Assembly (NCBI RefSeq): GCF_018599245.1
Contig: NZ_JAHEVJ010000005.1
Location: 248,001 to 312,000, forward strand
Reading direction: 5' to 3'
Origin: Aliiroseovarius lamellibrachiae
GTDB lineage: Bacteria > Pseudomonadota > Alphaproteobacteria > Rhodobacterales > Rhodobacteraceae
DNA length: 64,000 nucleotides
A program made the position numbers and the translations under genes. The notes beneath the pieces were generated by a model. It was not told where the DNA came from. It made no database searches and was given only the letters and a program-made list of their open reading frames with translations. Positions 45,404 to 53,324 of the stretch are shown one piece after another; position 1 is the first letter of the stretch; every line of letters starts with the position of its first letter.

Positions 45404-45784
45404 TTAAAAGCCATGCATTCGTTTGGCCCATTGATACGCCACCATCAAGCCCTTCATCCGCGGCAAAAGCAGCAACGAACTGACCACGGCGACGGCTGAC
45501 AAAGAAAGAGCAAACGTCAAAGGTTCGGGTTTGAAATTCGAATATAGAAAATGCATGGCAAATCCCAAGATATGCCCCACAATGACGATCGTCAGATAGG
45601 CTGGGCCGTCATCCGCACGTTGGTGATGAAACTCTTGCCCACAATTTGCACAGGTATCATTGACCTTTAGATAGCTGTGCAACAGAGCGCCTTTTCCACA
45701 GTTTGGGCATTTCAAGCGCAAACCGTTGACCACAGCGGGTTTCCAGTTGCGCTCTTCCAGATCGGGCAAAGATGTATCCGTCAT
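45404..45784 (-). CDS. DUF983 zinc-ribbon membrane protein
   Basis: A 126-residue protein with two CxxC knuckles (CPNCGKG, CANCGQE) near the N-terminus and two TM helices (about 60-80 and 88-108), as in the DUF983 family. GGAGAG lies about 6 bases before the ATG. Members are of unknown function, sometimes near cytochrome oxidase assembly genes. A perfect 12-bp palindrome (TGATTGCAATCA, 45830-45841) lies just upstream. Confidence 0.8.
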   Translation of the reverse strand: MTDTSLPDLEERNWKPAVVNGLRLKCPNCGKGALLHSYLKVNDTCANCGQEFHHQRADDGPAYLTIVIVGHILGFAMHFLYSNFKPEPLTFALSLSAVAVVSSLLLLPRMKGLMVAYQWAKRMHGF

Positions 45785-45871
45785 GTCTCGCTCTCCATCG
45801 TTCCTGAACCTGTTAAATTGCATCGGGATTGATTGCAATCATTATTGAACGTATATGCCCTGCATTCATGT

Positions 45872-45898
45872 GGTGTTGCATGCATTGCCTGCAACGCC
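45872..45898. promoter_or_regulatory. Inverted repeat in the mocR-type promoter region
   Basis: GGTGTTGCA and TGCAACGCC form a 9-bp dyad with one mismatch and a 9-bp spacer, ending 45 bp before the regulator ATG. MocR proteins often bind near their own start, so this is a candidate site for autoregulation. Confidence 0.45.
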
Positions 45899-45942
45899 AT
45901 AAAACACGCATACCGGCCGACTTGGCCTATAGGATCAAATGA

Positions 45943-47313
45943 ATGAAACAATGGCGTCCCTTGCTCATCGCGTCAGATACGCCACGATATTTGGAAATCG
46001 CAAAAGCCATCAAAGCCGACATTGAAAATGGCGTGCTGACGCCGGGGGAACGATTGCCGCCGCAAAGACGTATCGCGCAGGATCTGGGGGTGGATTTTTC
46101 CACAGTTTCGCGTGGATACGCCGAGGCCATTCGCCGTGGTTATATCGAAAGCTTTGTCGGGCGCGGAACTTTTGTGCGCGCAGAAGCCGATATGCCGGAG
46201 CGCCCGGACCCAAGGCGCGCCATGGAAGAAGACCCCATGATGAATATGCCACCAGAGCCCGATGATCCGGGGTTAGTGGCGCGCATGCAGAATGCTTTGT
46301 CGATGATTTCCGCAAATCTGGTGCCGCTGCTACGATATCAATCCATCATGGGAACCCAACATGATCGCGAAATTGCGGCACGGTTTTTGGGTCAAAACGG
46401 GGTGGTCACCCCCGTTGAAAACCTCGCAATTACATCGGGCACACATGCGAGCCTTTATGCAATTTTGATGACCCTCACCAAGCACGGCGACACCGTGTTA
46501 TGTGAAGACCTCACCTATCCGGGCATTCGCCCCATTGCTGCGCGCTTGGGCTTGAAGCTGGTGGGGATTGCCGGCGACGAACAAGGGATTTTGCCCAACG
46601 CGCTGGCCGATGCCATCCGGGCGCACAGACCGGCGGCGCTGTATCTAAATCCTACATTGCAAAACCCAACCACAAACACCATTCCGAGTGATCGACGGAT
46701 CAAGATCGCGGATATGCTTAATCAGCACGGGCTGTCGCTTATTGAAGATGACGCGTATTTTTTTGTCGCCACCAACGCTCCGCCGCCGATCTCGCATTGG
46801 GCGCCGGAGCTTGGCTGGCATATCGCGGGCGTGTCCAAGTGCTTTGGTGCGGGGCTACGACTGGCCTATACGCGCGTCCCCAAACAAGAGTGGATGGGAC
46901 CGTTTTCACAGGCATTACGCAGTACAAATGTCATGGCATCGCCCATCAGCGTCGCATTGATGGGACGGTGGATCGAAGATGGAACCGCACTTGCACTGCA
47001 GGAATTTGTCCGACGCGCGGCACGAGAACGTCAGGCTTTGGCAAAATCCATCTTAACTGGCTGCCACTTTGGCGGCGCCTCGGAGGCATTTAATATCTGG
47101 CTCAATCTGCCCATTGGCACCAGTCGGGCGGAAGTGCTGGCACGCATGGCCAACCGCCAAATCGGCATCATGCCAAGTGATGCTTTTACCACGAACGGCG
47201 AACCACAAGACGCCGTGCGGGTCTGTTTGGGCGGGCCCATCACAATCGACCAGTTGCGCAGCGACCTGATCGCCTTGAAAGATGCCATTCTGCGAAAAGA
47301 CTGGTTGGGGTAA
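45943..47313 (+). CDS. MocR-type PLP-dependent GntR regulator
   Basis: A 456-residue fusion: a GntR winged helix (about 10-80; LPPQRRIAQDLGVDFSTVSRGYAEA) and an aminotransferase-like domain. The Schiff-base lysine is in GVSKCFGAGLR, and DDAYFF supplies the cofactor Asp. AGGA lies 8 bases before the ATG. MocR regulators usually control amino acid or vitamin metabolism of a neighbour gene; the adjacent DUF983 and GST genes give no clear substrate. Confidence 0.88.
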   Translation: MKQWRPLLIASDTPRYLEIAKAIKADIENGVLTPGERLPPQRRIAQDLGVDFSTVSRGYAEAIRRGYIESFVGRGTFVRAEADMPERPDPRRAMEEDPMMNMPPEPDDPGLVARMQNALSMISANLVPLLRYQSIMGTQHDREIAARFLGQNGVVTPVENLAITSGTHASLYAILMTLTKHGDTVLCEDLTYPGIRPIAARLGLKLVGIAGDEQGILPNALADAIRAHRPAALYLNPTLQNPTTNTIPSDRRIKIADMLNQHGLSLIEDDAYFFVATNAPPPISHWAPELGWHIAGVSKCFGAGLRLAYTRVPKQEWMGPFSQALRSTNVMASPISVALMGRWIEDGTALALQEFVRRAARERQALAKSILTGCHFGGASEAFNIWLNLPIGTSRAEVLARMANRQIGIMPSDAFTTNGEPQDAVRVCLGGPITIDQLRSDLIALKDAILRKDWLG

Positions 47314-47434
47314 CATCTGATGGGCATCGCCAGTAAACATGGGTGGGGCGGAATGGATTTTTGTCAATTCCCCACCCCTTCGGCGATATTCATGTCACGA
47401 GTAACACATTGAATTCATAGAAAGCGCGCCACCA

Positions 47435-48076
47435 ATGTTGCCAATCCTTTATTCCTTTCGCCGCTGCCCCTATGCGATCCGCGCGCGGCTGGCCATTGCC
47501 AGCGCACAGCAACAGGTCGCATTACGCGAAGTGGTTTTGCGTAACAAACCCGAAGCGTTTTTGAACGTCTCGCCCAGCGCCACGGTGCCTTGCCTTACGA
47601 CCACAGATCATGTGATCGACGAAAGCTTGGACATTATGGTCTGGGCCCTGACGCAATCAGATCCAGAGGCGCTTTTGCAAATACCCGAGGACGGTCTTTT
47701 AATGATCGAGCGTTTTGATGGCGCGTTTAAGAAAGCTTTGGATCACACCAAATATGCCATTCGCTTTCCTGAACTTGATGCCGAAGATGCACGCGCCGAA
47801 GCGATGCATATACTGGCCCAGCTTGAACCCCGACTTGCCCAAAATCCGTGGTTGTTTGGCACCAGACCAAGACTAACAGATCTCGCAATCCTCCCCTTCG
47901 TTCGCCAATTTGCGATGATCGACAAACCGCGTTTTGATCGCGAGGCCCTGCCCGCCACCGGTCATTGGCTGGACAGATTCCTGTCCAGTGAGCGGTTTAC
48001 GCGCGTGATGGAAAAACACATTCCGTGGTCGCCAAATTCAAAAGACGTGGTTTTCCCGGCTGTAAACCCCGCCTGA
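47435..48076 (+). CDS. Glutathione S-transferase-like protein
   Basis: A 213-residue protein with an N-terminal thioredoxin-type domain (MLPILYSFRRCPYAIRARLA; CPYA as in omega/GRX2-type enzymes with catalytic Cys) and a helical C-terminal domain. ATVPCL gives the cis-proline. The substrate is unknown. It lies 121 bp after the mocR-type gene. Confidence 0.82.
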   Translation: MLPILYSFRRCPYAIRARLAIASAQQQVALREVVLRNKPEAFLNVSPSATVPCLTTTDHVIDESLDIMVWALTQSDPEALLQIPEDGLLMIERFDGAFKKALDHTKYAIRFPELDAEDARAEAMHILAQLEPRLAQNPWLFGTRPRLTDLAILPFVRQFAMIDKPRFDREALPATGHWLDRFLSSERFTRVMEKHIPWSPNSKDVVFPAVNPA

Positions 48077-48228
48077 TTTCACGTCCGGGCACGCGGCGAA
48101 ACCCTCGATTTCCGTTAAAATACAGGCCCGCGGCGCGTTGCATCAAAGAATTTCAGCGCACGCTCCTTTCCACGGATGTTAATAGTCCGGTGACGATATG
48201 GTCTCGATTTTCGCAATTCGAGGGCGTC

Positions 48229-49965
48229 ATGACCTTTTCCGCTAACCTGTCTCTTCCATATATCCAACCGTCTCAGGCGCAAAAACACGTAACCCATAAT
48301 GATGGGATTCGTCGTTTGGATGCGCTTGTTCAGCTGAGCGTTCAAAGCGCATCAGACACCGTGCCCCCCGCGGCCCCAACAGATGGACAGCGCTTTATCG
48401 TGCCTGTCGCGGCCACCGGGGATTGGGCCGGCCAATCCGGCAACGTCGCCGCCTTTGAAGAAAACGCTTGGGCGTTTTATTCAGCACAAAATGGCTGGCT
48501 GTCATGGGTCGAAGACGTGGCCAAGCAATTCGTTTTTGACGGCTCAACCTGGGCAGAGCTGACCATCGCGCCCAACACACAGAACCTTGCACAGGTTGGT
48601 GTAAATGCGACCGCCGATGCCACCAATCGCCTTTCGGTATCCGCACCGGCAACGCTGCTCAACCACGAAGGAAATGGCCACCAGATCAAGGTCAACAAGG
48701 CCGGGTCTGGCGACACGGCCAGCTTGTTGTTCCAAACCAACTGGTCCGGGCGCGCCGAAATGGGGACTGCCGGATCTGATAACTTTGAGATCAAAGTCAG
48801 CGCAGATGGGAGCAGCTTTCATCAAGCGTTTGTCGCGGATGGTGCCACCGGTCAGGTCAGCTTTCCCTCTGGCGTTGCCGGGTTGGCCCCGGCTGAAATG
48901 TCCGGCGCATTGGTCACGACGGGGTATATCAACGCACGCGGCACCGATTTGGTGACCAATGGCGGTTGCGGTCTGGGCAACGCCTATAATTTCCCAGCCC
49001 AACTTGCATTTGATGGTGCTATGGCGCCGGACCTGCGTGGGTCGGTTTGTTTTTCGGGCTACAGCGCCGGTCAAATCGACATGGGTGAAATCATCCCGGT
49101 CGATCCCAATCGCGCCTACCGCCTCAGCGCGTATTTCCGTCAGGAAAGCGTGGCCGGGGATTGGTCTGGCTTTGCCGAAGGTGAGCGGCACGCACAATAT
49201 ATGGGCCTGACCTGTCTGGATGCGGATCAGAATGTGATCAGCTCGCAACACCACATGCGATACTATCACGGCGGCACCGATAGTCTGACCACCCTCGCGG
49301 CACCGCTTACCCCCGGTGACACGACAATTTCACTGACCAACGCGGCGGGCTGGAATGAAAGCTCTAGCGACGCGAACCAACAAGGCGTGATCATTTTCGG
49401 TTACAAAGACAGTGCCGGGCGCACCTACTCCAGCTATTCGCGCTTGGTTGAAGGCGGGCTGTTCGATCTGGGTCAGGTCAACAAAACCACCCATGTCGTC
49501 ACACTAAACCAACCGCTTCCTGCAAGCTTGGGCAACCCGGACGATCCATCGGGCATCTGGCCCGCAGGCACCGCAATTGCAAATAGCGGGATTGGTGGCG
49601 CCAAAAATGTTGCGCTGGACGGGGACCATGCCCCGGCAACCGACAGCTGGTATAGCACATCAGCCCCCATTGGCGGGGTTGATCAATCCGGCACCAATGC
49701 CACGTTCAACTTTGCACCAGGCACCGCCTATGTGCGGACGTTTTGGCAGGCAAATTACTCCAACCAACCGGGTGGAACGGCGGGTTATCCTGACACGGGC
49801 GCGGGTCACAAAGTTTGGTTTGCGGGTGTTTCACTCATCGCGGAACCTCTGGCGGCGATGAGTTCTGCCGCGAATGGTTCCGTGGATCTCAAGGTCGCTG
49901 AAAGTGACTTTGGATCGGGATCAATCTCTCTGGTCGCGGCAGCGCGTGTAATCGAAGCGATATAA
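48229..49965 (+). CDS. DUF2793 protein, possible GTA/phage host-specificity factor
   Basis: A 578-residue protein. The N-terminal 130 residues (LPYIQPSQAQKHVTHNDGIRRLDALVQL, then WAFYSAQNGWLSWVED) match the DUF2793 domain seen in phage and gene-transfer-agent tail or spike proteins. The rest is beta-rich with a jelly-roll-like middle and a carbohydrate-binding look. GAGGG lies 5 bases before the ATG. It stands alone, next to a UDP-glucuronate epimerase. A role in attachment to surface polysaccharide is inference. Confidence 0.75.
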   Translation: MTFSANLSLPYIQPSQAQKHVTHNDGIRRLDALVQLSVQSASDTVPPAAPTDGQRFIVPVAATGDWAGQSGNVAAFEENAWAFYSAQNGWLSWVEDVAKQFVFDGSTWAELTIAPNTQNLAQVGVNATADATNRLSVSAPATLLNHEGNGHQIKVNKAGSGDTASLLFQTNWSGRAEMGTAGSDNFEIKVSADGSSFHQAFVADGATGQVSFPSGVAGLAPAEMSGALVTTGYINARGTDLVTNGGCGLGNAYNFPAQLAFDGAMAPDLRGSVCFSGYSAGQIDMGEIIPVDPNRAYRLSAYFRQESVAGDWSGFAEGERHAQYMGLTCLDADQNVISSQHHMRYYHGGTDSLTTLAAPLTPGDTTISLTNAAGWNESSSDANQQGVIIFGYKDSAGRTYSSYSRLVEGGLFDLGQVNKTTHVVTLNQPLPASLGNPDDPSGIWPAGTAIANSGIGGAKNVALDGDHAPATDSWYSTSAPIGGVDQSGTNATFNFAPGTAYVRTFWQANYSNQPGGTAGYPDTGAGHKVWFAGVSLIAEPLAAMSSAANGSVDLKVAESDFGSGSISLVAAARVIEAI

Positions 49966-49970
49966 GCATG

Positions 49971-49999
49971 AAAAGGGGTGGCAGACGCCGCCCCTTTTT
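49971..49999. terminator. Bidirectional terminator
   Basis: A 12-bp stem with one G-U pair (AAAAGGGGTGGC/GCCGCCCCTTTT), a 4-base loop, and A and T runs on the two sides. It lies between convergent genes ending at 49965 and 50006. Confidence 0.85.
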
Positions 50000-50005
50000 C
50001 ATTGG

Positions 50006-51034
50006 TCAACGATCATAATAGTCCCGGAACCAGTTGACGAATTCTGTAACACCGTCTTGAACAGTTTTTTCGGGACGATAACCCGTCAGCGATTTCAAAA
50101 GCGCGGCATCTGCCCAAGTGGCAGGCACATCCCCCTTTTGCATTTCCATATAATGGCGTTGGGCTGGAACACCCGTGGCCGTTTCAATTGCGGTGATAAA
50201 ATCCTCAAGCGCGACACTGTTCGAATTCCCTATATTCACGACGCGATAGGGCGCAACCGGGCTGAGGCTGTCGCCATCCGCGATCCCATCTGGCCCATCG
50301 GGGCGCACGGGCGGCGCGTCAAACAGCAACCGAATGCCGCGCACAAGATCTTCGACATAAGTGAAGTCGCGGCTCATTTTACCATGATTAAACACCTTGA
50401 TTTCGCGATTGGCCAAGATGGCATCGGTGAAAAGATGCGGCGCCATATCGGGGCGCCCCCAAGGGCCATAAACGGTAAAAAACCGAAACATCGTGATCGG
50501 CAAACCATGGATGTGCGCCCAGGAATGTGCCATCGCTTCGTTTGCTTTTTTGGTGGCCGCATAGTTGGTGGCCGCATAGAACGACATCTGCGTTTCTGTT
50601 TTGTCAGTTTCACGGTAGGGCATGTGTTCATTTGCGCCATACACTGAGGATGTGGAGGCCATCAACAAATGGTCCGGACGCAATTTCAGCGCCGCTTCCA
50701 TCAGGTTAAACGTGCCCACAATGTTGCTGTCTAGATACGCGCGCGGATTTTCGATGCTATAACGGACACCCGCCTGAGCCGCGAGATGAACAACAATGCT
50801 CGGTTGAGCGGCCTCCATTGCTGCGGTCAGAACCTCAGCATTTTCCAGCTGACCGCGGGTGAAGGTGAAGTTCGGAAAACCACCCAGAATGGCCAGGCGC
50901 GCCTCTTTTAAGGCAGGGTCATAATAATCGTTGACGGCATCAAACCCATGCACCTCGGCCCCTTCTTCAAGCAACAGCTTGGCAAGGTGAAAGCCGATAA
51001 AGCCGGCCGTGCCGGTTACGAAAACACATGTCAT
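50006..51034 (-). CDS. UDP-glucuronate 4-epimerase-type NAD epimerase
   Basis: A 342-residue SDR epimerase. GTAGFIGFHLAKLLLEEG is the NAD motif; HLAAQAGVRYSIENP, ASTSSVYG and RFFTVYGPWGRPDMA are typical of UDP-glucuronate 4-epimerases (LpsL/CapI/WbnF) that make UDP-galacturonate for surface polysaccharide. The catalytic YxxxK is present, but an exact 15-bp tandem duplication (50550-50579) repeats five residues there, giving YAATNYAATKK instead of the normal single YAATK. Function may be altered. Confidence 0.88.
   Translation of the reverse strand: MTCVFVTGTAGFIGFHLAKLLLEEGAEVHGFDAVNDYYDPALKEARLAILGGFPNFTFTRGQLENAEVLTAAMEAAQPSIVVHLAAQAGVRYSIENPRAYLDSNIVGTFNLMEAALKLRPDHLLMASTSSVYGANEHMPYRETDKTETQMSFYAATNYAATKKANEAMAHSWAHIHGLPITMFRFFTVYGPWGRPDMAPHLFTDAILANREIKVFNHGKMSRDFTYVEDLVRGIRLLFDAPPVRPDGPDGIADGDSLSPVAPYRVVNIGNSNSVALEDFITAIETATGVPAQRHYMEMQKGDVPATWADAALLKSLTGYRPEKTVQDGVTEFVNWFRDYYDR
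50550..50579. repeat. Exact 15-bp tandem duplication at an active site
   Basis: TTGGTGGCCGCATAG occurs twice in direct succession (50550-50564 and 50565-50579) within the epimerase gene. It keeps frame and duplicates the YAAT(N/K) catalytic segment. Confidence 0.95.
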
Positions 51035-51094
51035 GGGAAATTCTCGTTAAATCTGGGTCAGTTGCGCAATCTTAGACCACAGTACGACAAGGGT

Positions 51095-51460
51095 CTATCC
51101 CACGCGGGACTTCGCCTGTTTTTTTAACAGGGATTTGATGACATCCGCGCGCCCCATTGCATGGCGAGCCTCTGCCATGCATTCTTCTCGTTCTGCGTAA
51201 AGTTTTGCCAGTTCGAAATTATGGGCGCGGCGGACGTTTTGCATCCAGTCATGCCAAGCCTCATCCCGGCCTGAAAGCTGCGCCATATCGAGCGAAGCCT
51301 CTCGCGTCAACGCAGAGGATCGCGCCTGCTTTGCGGTATCTAACTCTTGGTTCTTCTGCTTGAGAACTTCAGCTTTCTGAGTAACCTGCTGCAATCCCAT
51401 CAACTTCAAATCCAAAATCATGTCAGAGATTTCCCCCAAAGACTTTAGCTGTTTGGTCAT
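51095..51460 (-). CDS. Coiled-coil flagellar-cluster protein (FliJ-like position)
   Basis: A 121-residue, almost wholly helical, charged protein with a coiled coil from about residue 20 to 115. It starts in an ATGA overlap with flhB, so it belongs to the flagellar operon as the last gene. Size and composition recall FliJ or an export chaperone, but I see no diagnostic motif. Confidence 0.7.
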   Translation of the reverse strand: MTKQLKSLGEISDMILDLKLMGLQQVTQKAEVLKQKNQELDTAKQARSSALTREASLDMAQLSGRDEAWHDWMQNVRRAHNFELAKLYAEREECMAEARHAMGRADVIKSLLKKQAKSRVG

Positions 51461-52551
51461 AGGTTCACCCCAAAACTACGCGCCTTTTTGCGCATCATTT
51501 CTGCAAATCGAATTGCGGCGGCGACGGCCTGATATTGGTCCGGCATGATTTCTTGGCCAATCTCAACAGACGCATGAAGCGCACGCGCCGTTGGCGGGTC
51601 GCGGTGAATGGGGACACCTGCCCCAGCCGCAGCTTCGCGAATACGTGCAGCAATTTCATCGACACCTTTGGCAACACAAACTGGTGCCTCTCCGGGCAGG
51701 CGCGACCATTTGAGCGCCACCGCGTAGTGGGTTGGGTTAACAATCACGACATCCGCATCGGGCACATCCGACAGCATTTGGTTCATCGCAATTTCATACC
51801 CCTTTTGGCGGCGCATTTGTTTCATATGCGGGTCACCCTCATTCTGCTTAAACTCATCCATCATTTCTTTGTGGGACATTCGATTTTTCCGAAGGTGCTC
51901 TTGATACTGCCACATGTAATCCACCCCGCCGATAAGCAGCATGACCACACACACCAAGCCGAAAAACTGCATCGACAGTTCGAGCAAAACGACCGTCACC
52001 ATTTGCGGATTCAGATACATCGTGCCGATGATTGTGGTAAGTTTGCTAAAAAGAAAAAATCCCAAAATCACTGAGTAGATTGAAAGCTTAGTAAAGCTCT
52101 TCGCAAACTCAAATAAGCCGCTCCTGCCGAATTTGTTTTTGGCATTAGACAACGGCGATATTTTCGACAATTTCGGTTTAAGCTTGTCTGGCGCCACAAC
52201 AAAACTGCGCGTGGCAATGGTTAGAACGATCGCGGCCACTGCGGGGATCAAAAACCATCCAATTGTGTTTTGCGCCACTCCCAACAGCAAATTCCCCAGC
52301 CCCACTCGTCCGCCACCAAGAAAAAGCTCTGTTGAAATACTGTCAGCACGCCCCAGAAGGCCGGTTAAAAACGCCCCTAGCGAGCTGAGGCTTTGCGCGC
52401 CCAAAACAGCTGCCATAACCATCATGCCACCAAAGGCAGCGGTTGTTGTCAGATCAGCGGATCGGGGGACCTCGCCACGTTTTCGCGCATCATCGAGCTT
52501 TTTCTGCGTCGGTTCATGTTGCTTATCATCATCTTCGCCCTCAGCCATCAT
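51457..52551 (-). CDS. flhB: Flagellar export protein FlhB
   Basis: A 364-residue export-gate switch with four TM helices and a cytoplasmic domain carrying the autocleavage site NPTH (VIVNPTHYAVALKW). The conserved N-terminus (EPTQKKLDDARKRGEVPRS) is intact. FlhB sets the change from hook to filament export. It overlaps fliR upstream and the small coiled-coil gene downstream (ATGA). Confidence 0.97.
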   Translation of the reverse strand: MMAEGEDDDKQHEPTQKKLDDARKRGEVPRSADLTTTAAFGGMMVMAAVLGAQSLSSLGAFLTGLLGRADSISTELFLGGGRVGLGNLLLGVAQNTIGWFLIPAVAAIVLTIATRSFVVAPDKLKPKLSKISPLSNAKNKFGRSGLFEFAKSFTKLSIYSVILGFFLFSKLTTIIGTMYLNPQMVTVVLLELSMQFFGLVCVVMLLIGGVDYMWQYQEHLRKNRMSHKEMMDEFKQNEGDPHMKQMRRQKGYEIAMNQMLSDVPDADVVIVNPTHYAVALKWSRLPGEAPVCVAKGVDEIAARIREAAAGAGVPIHRDPPTARALHASVEIGQEIMPDQYQAVAAAIRFAEMMRKKARSFGVNL

Positions 52552-53324
52552 GGCGCTCCAAATGGCTGATTTAAAAAGGCCTGAAGCGCATTAACCCAAA
52601 GCGGAAGCAACAATGGGGTGGCCGCAAAAAGCAACAGCAACCCGCCCGCCGTGATCGCTGGCGCACCAACAAACGCCACCATCAATTGCGGCATTGCACG
52701 GTTAATGACGCCCAGCGCAACATTATAGATCAGTGAGGCAATCAAGAACGGCGCGGCCAGAGTAAAGGCCAGCGCAAAAATACGCGAGACATGCTGAAGC
52801 GCCCAGTCTGAGACCAGGGCGCCGGACAAAAATTCACCCGGGGGAATGACTTCGTAGGACAGAATAAACATTTCTGCCAAGCGGACATGAAGACCCAACA
52901 TAACGGCCAACGCCAAGCCAGACACGAGCAAGACATGGCCAATTGCTGGTTGTGGGTCGGCATTTGAGCCCCCAAAAATTTGCGCCAAAGATGTGGCTTG
53001 TGCAGCCATACTTCCAGCAATTTGCAAAGCAAATATGAATAGCCGAACAACAGCCCCAAGTATGAGCCCCGCAATGGGTTCAGAAATCACCATCATCCCA
53101 ATCTTAAGCGGGTCCGCTATCGCGGCATCCATCTGAGCAGCGACGGCGGGCAAAACCACCATTGTAAACGCAAATCCAAGCACCAGCCGGACGCGCTGTG
53201 GAACCGATCGCTCGCCAAAAGCTGGTAGCAACGCCATCGCGGCGCCGACCCGAAGAAATACAAAAAACGCCAACAGTAAAACCGACTGCCCAAGCCCTAA
53301 AATTTCAGCAAGTTGATACATCAT
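52548..53324 (-). CDS. fliR: Flagellar export protein FliR
   Basis: A 258-residue integral protein with about six TM segments, part of the FliPQR-FlhB export gate. RVGAAMALLPAFGERSVPQRVRL near the N-terminus and the GxVxRLxxFALQIAGSM stretch are family marks. It overlaps flhA by four bases. Confidence 0.95.
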   Translation of the reverse strand: MMYQLAEILGLGQSVLLLAFFVFLRVGAAMALLPAFGERSVPQRVRLVLGFAFTMVVLPAVAAQMDAAIADPLKIGMMVISEPIAGLILGAVVRLFIFALQIAGSMAAQATSLAQIFGGSNADPQPAIGHVLLVSGLALAVMLGLHVRLAEMFILSYEVIPPGEFLSGALVSDWALQHVSRIFALAFTLAAPFLIASLIYNVALGVINRAMPQLMVAFVGAPAITAGGLLLLFAATPLLLPLWVNALQAFLNQPFGAP

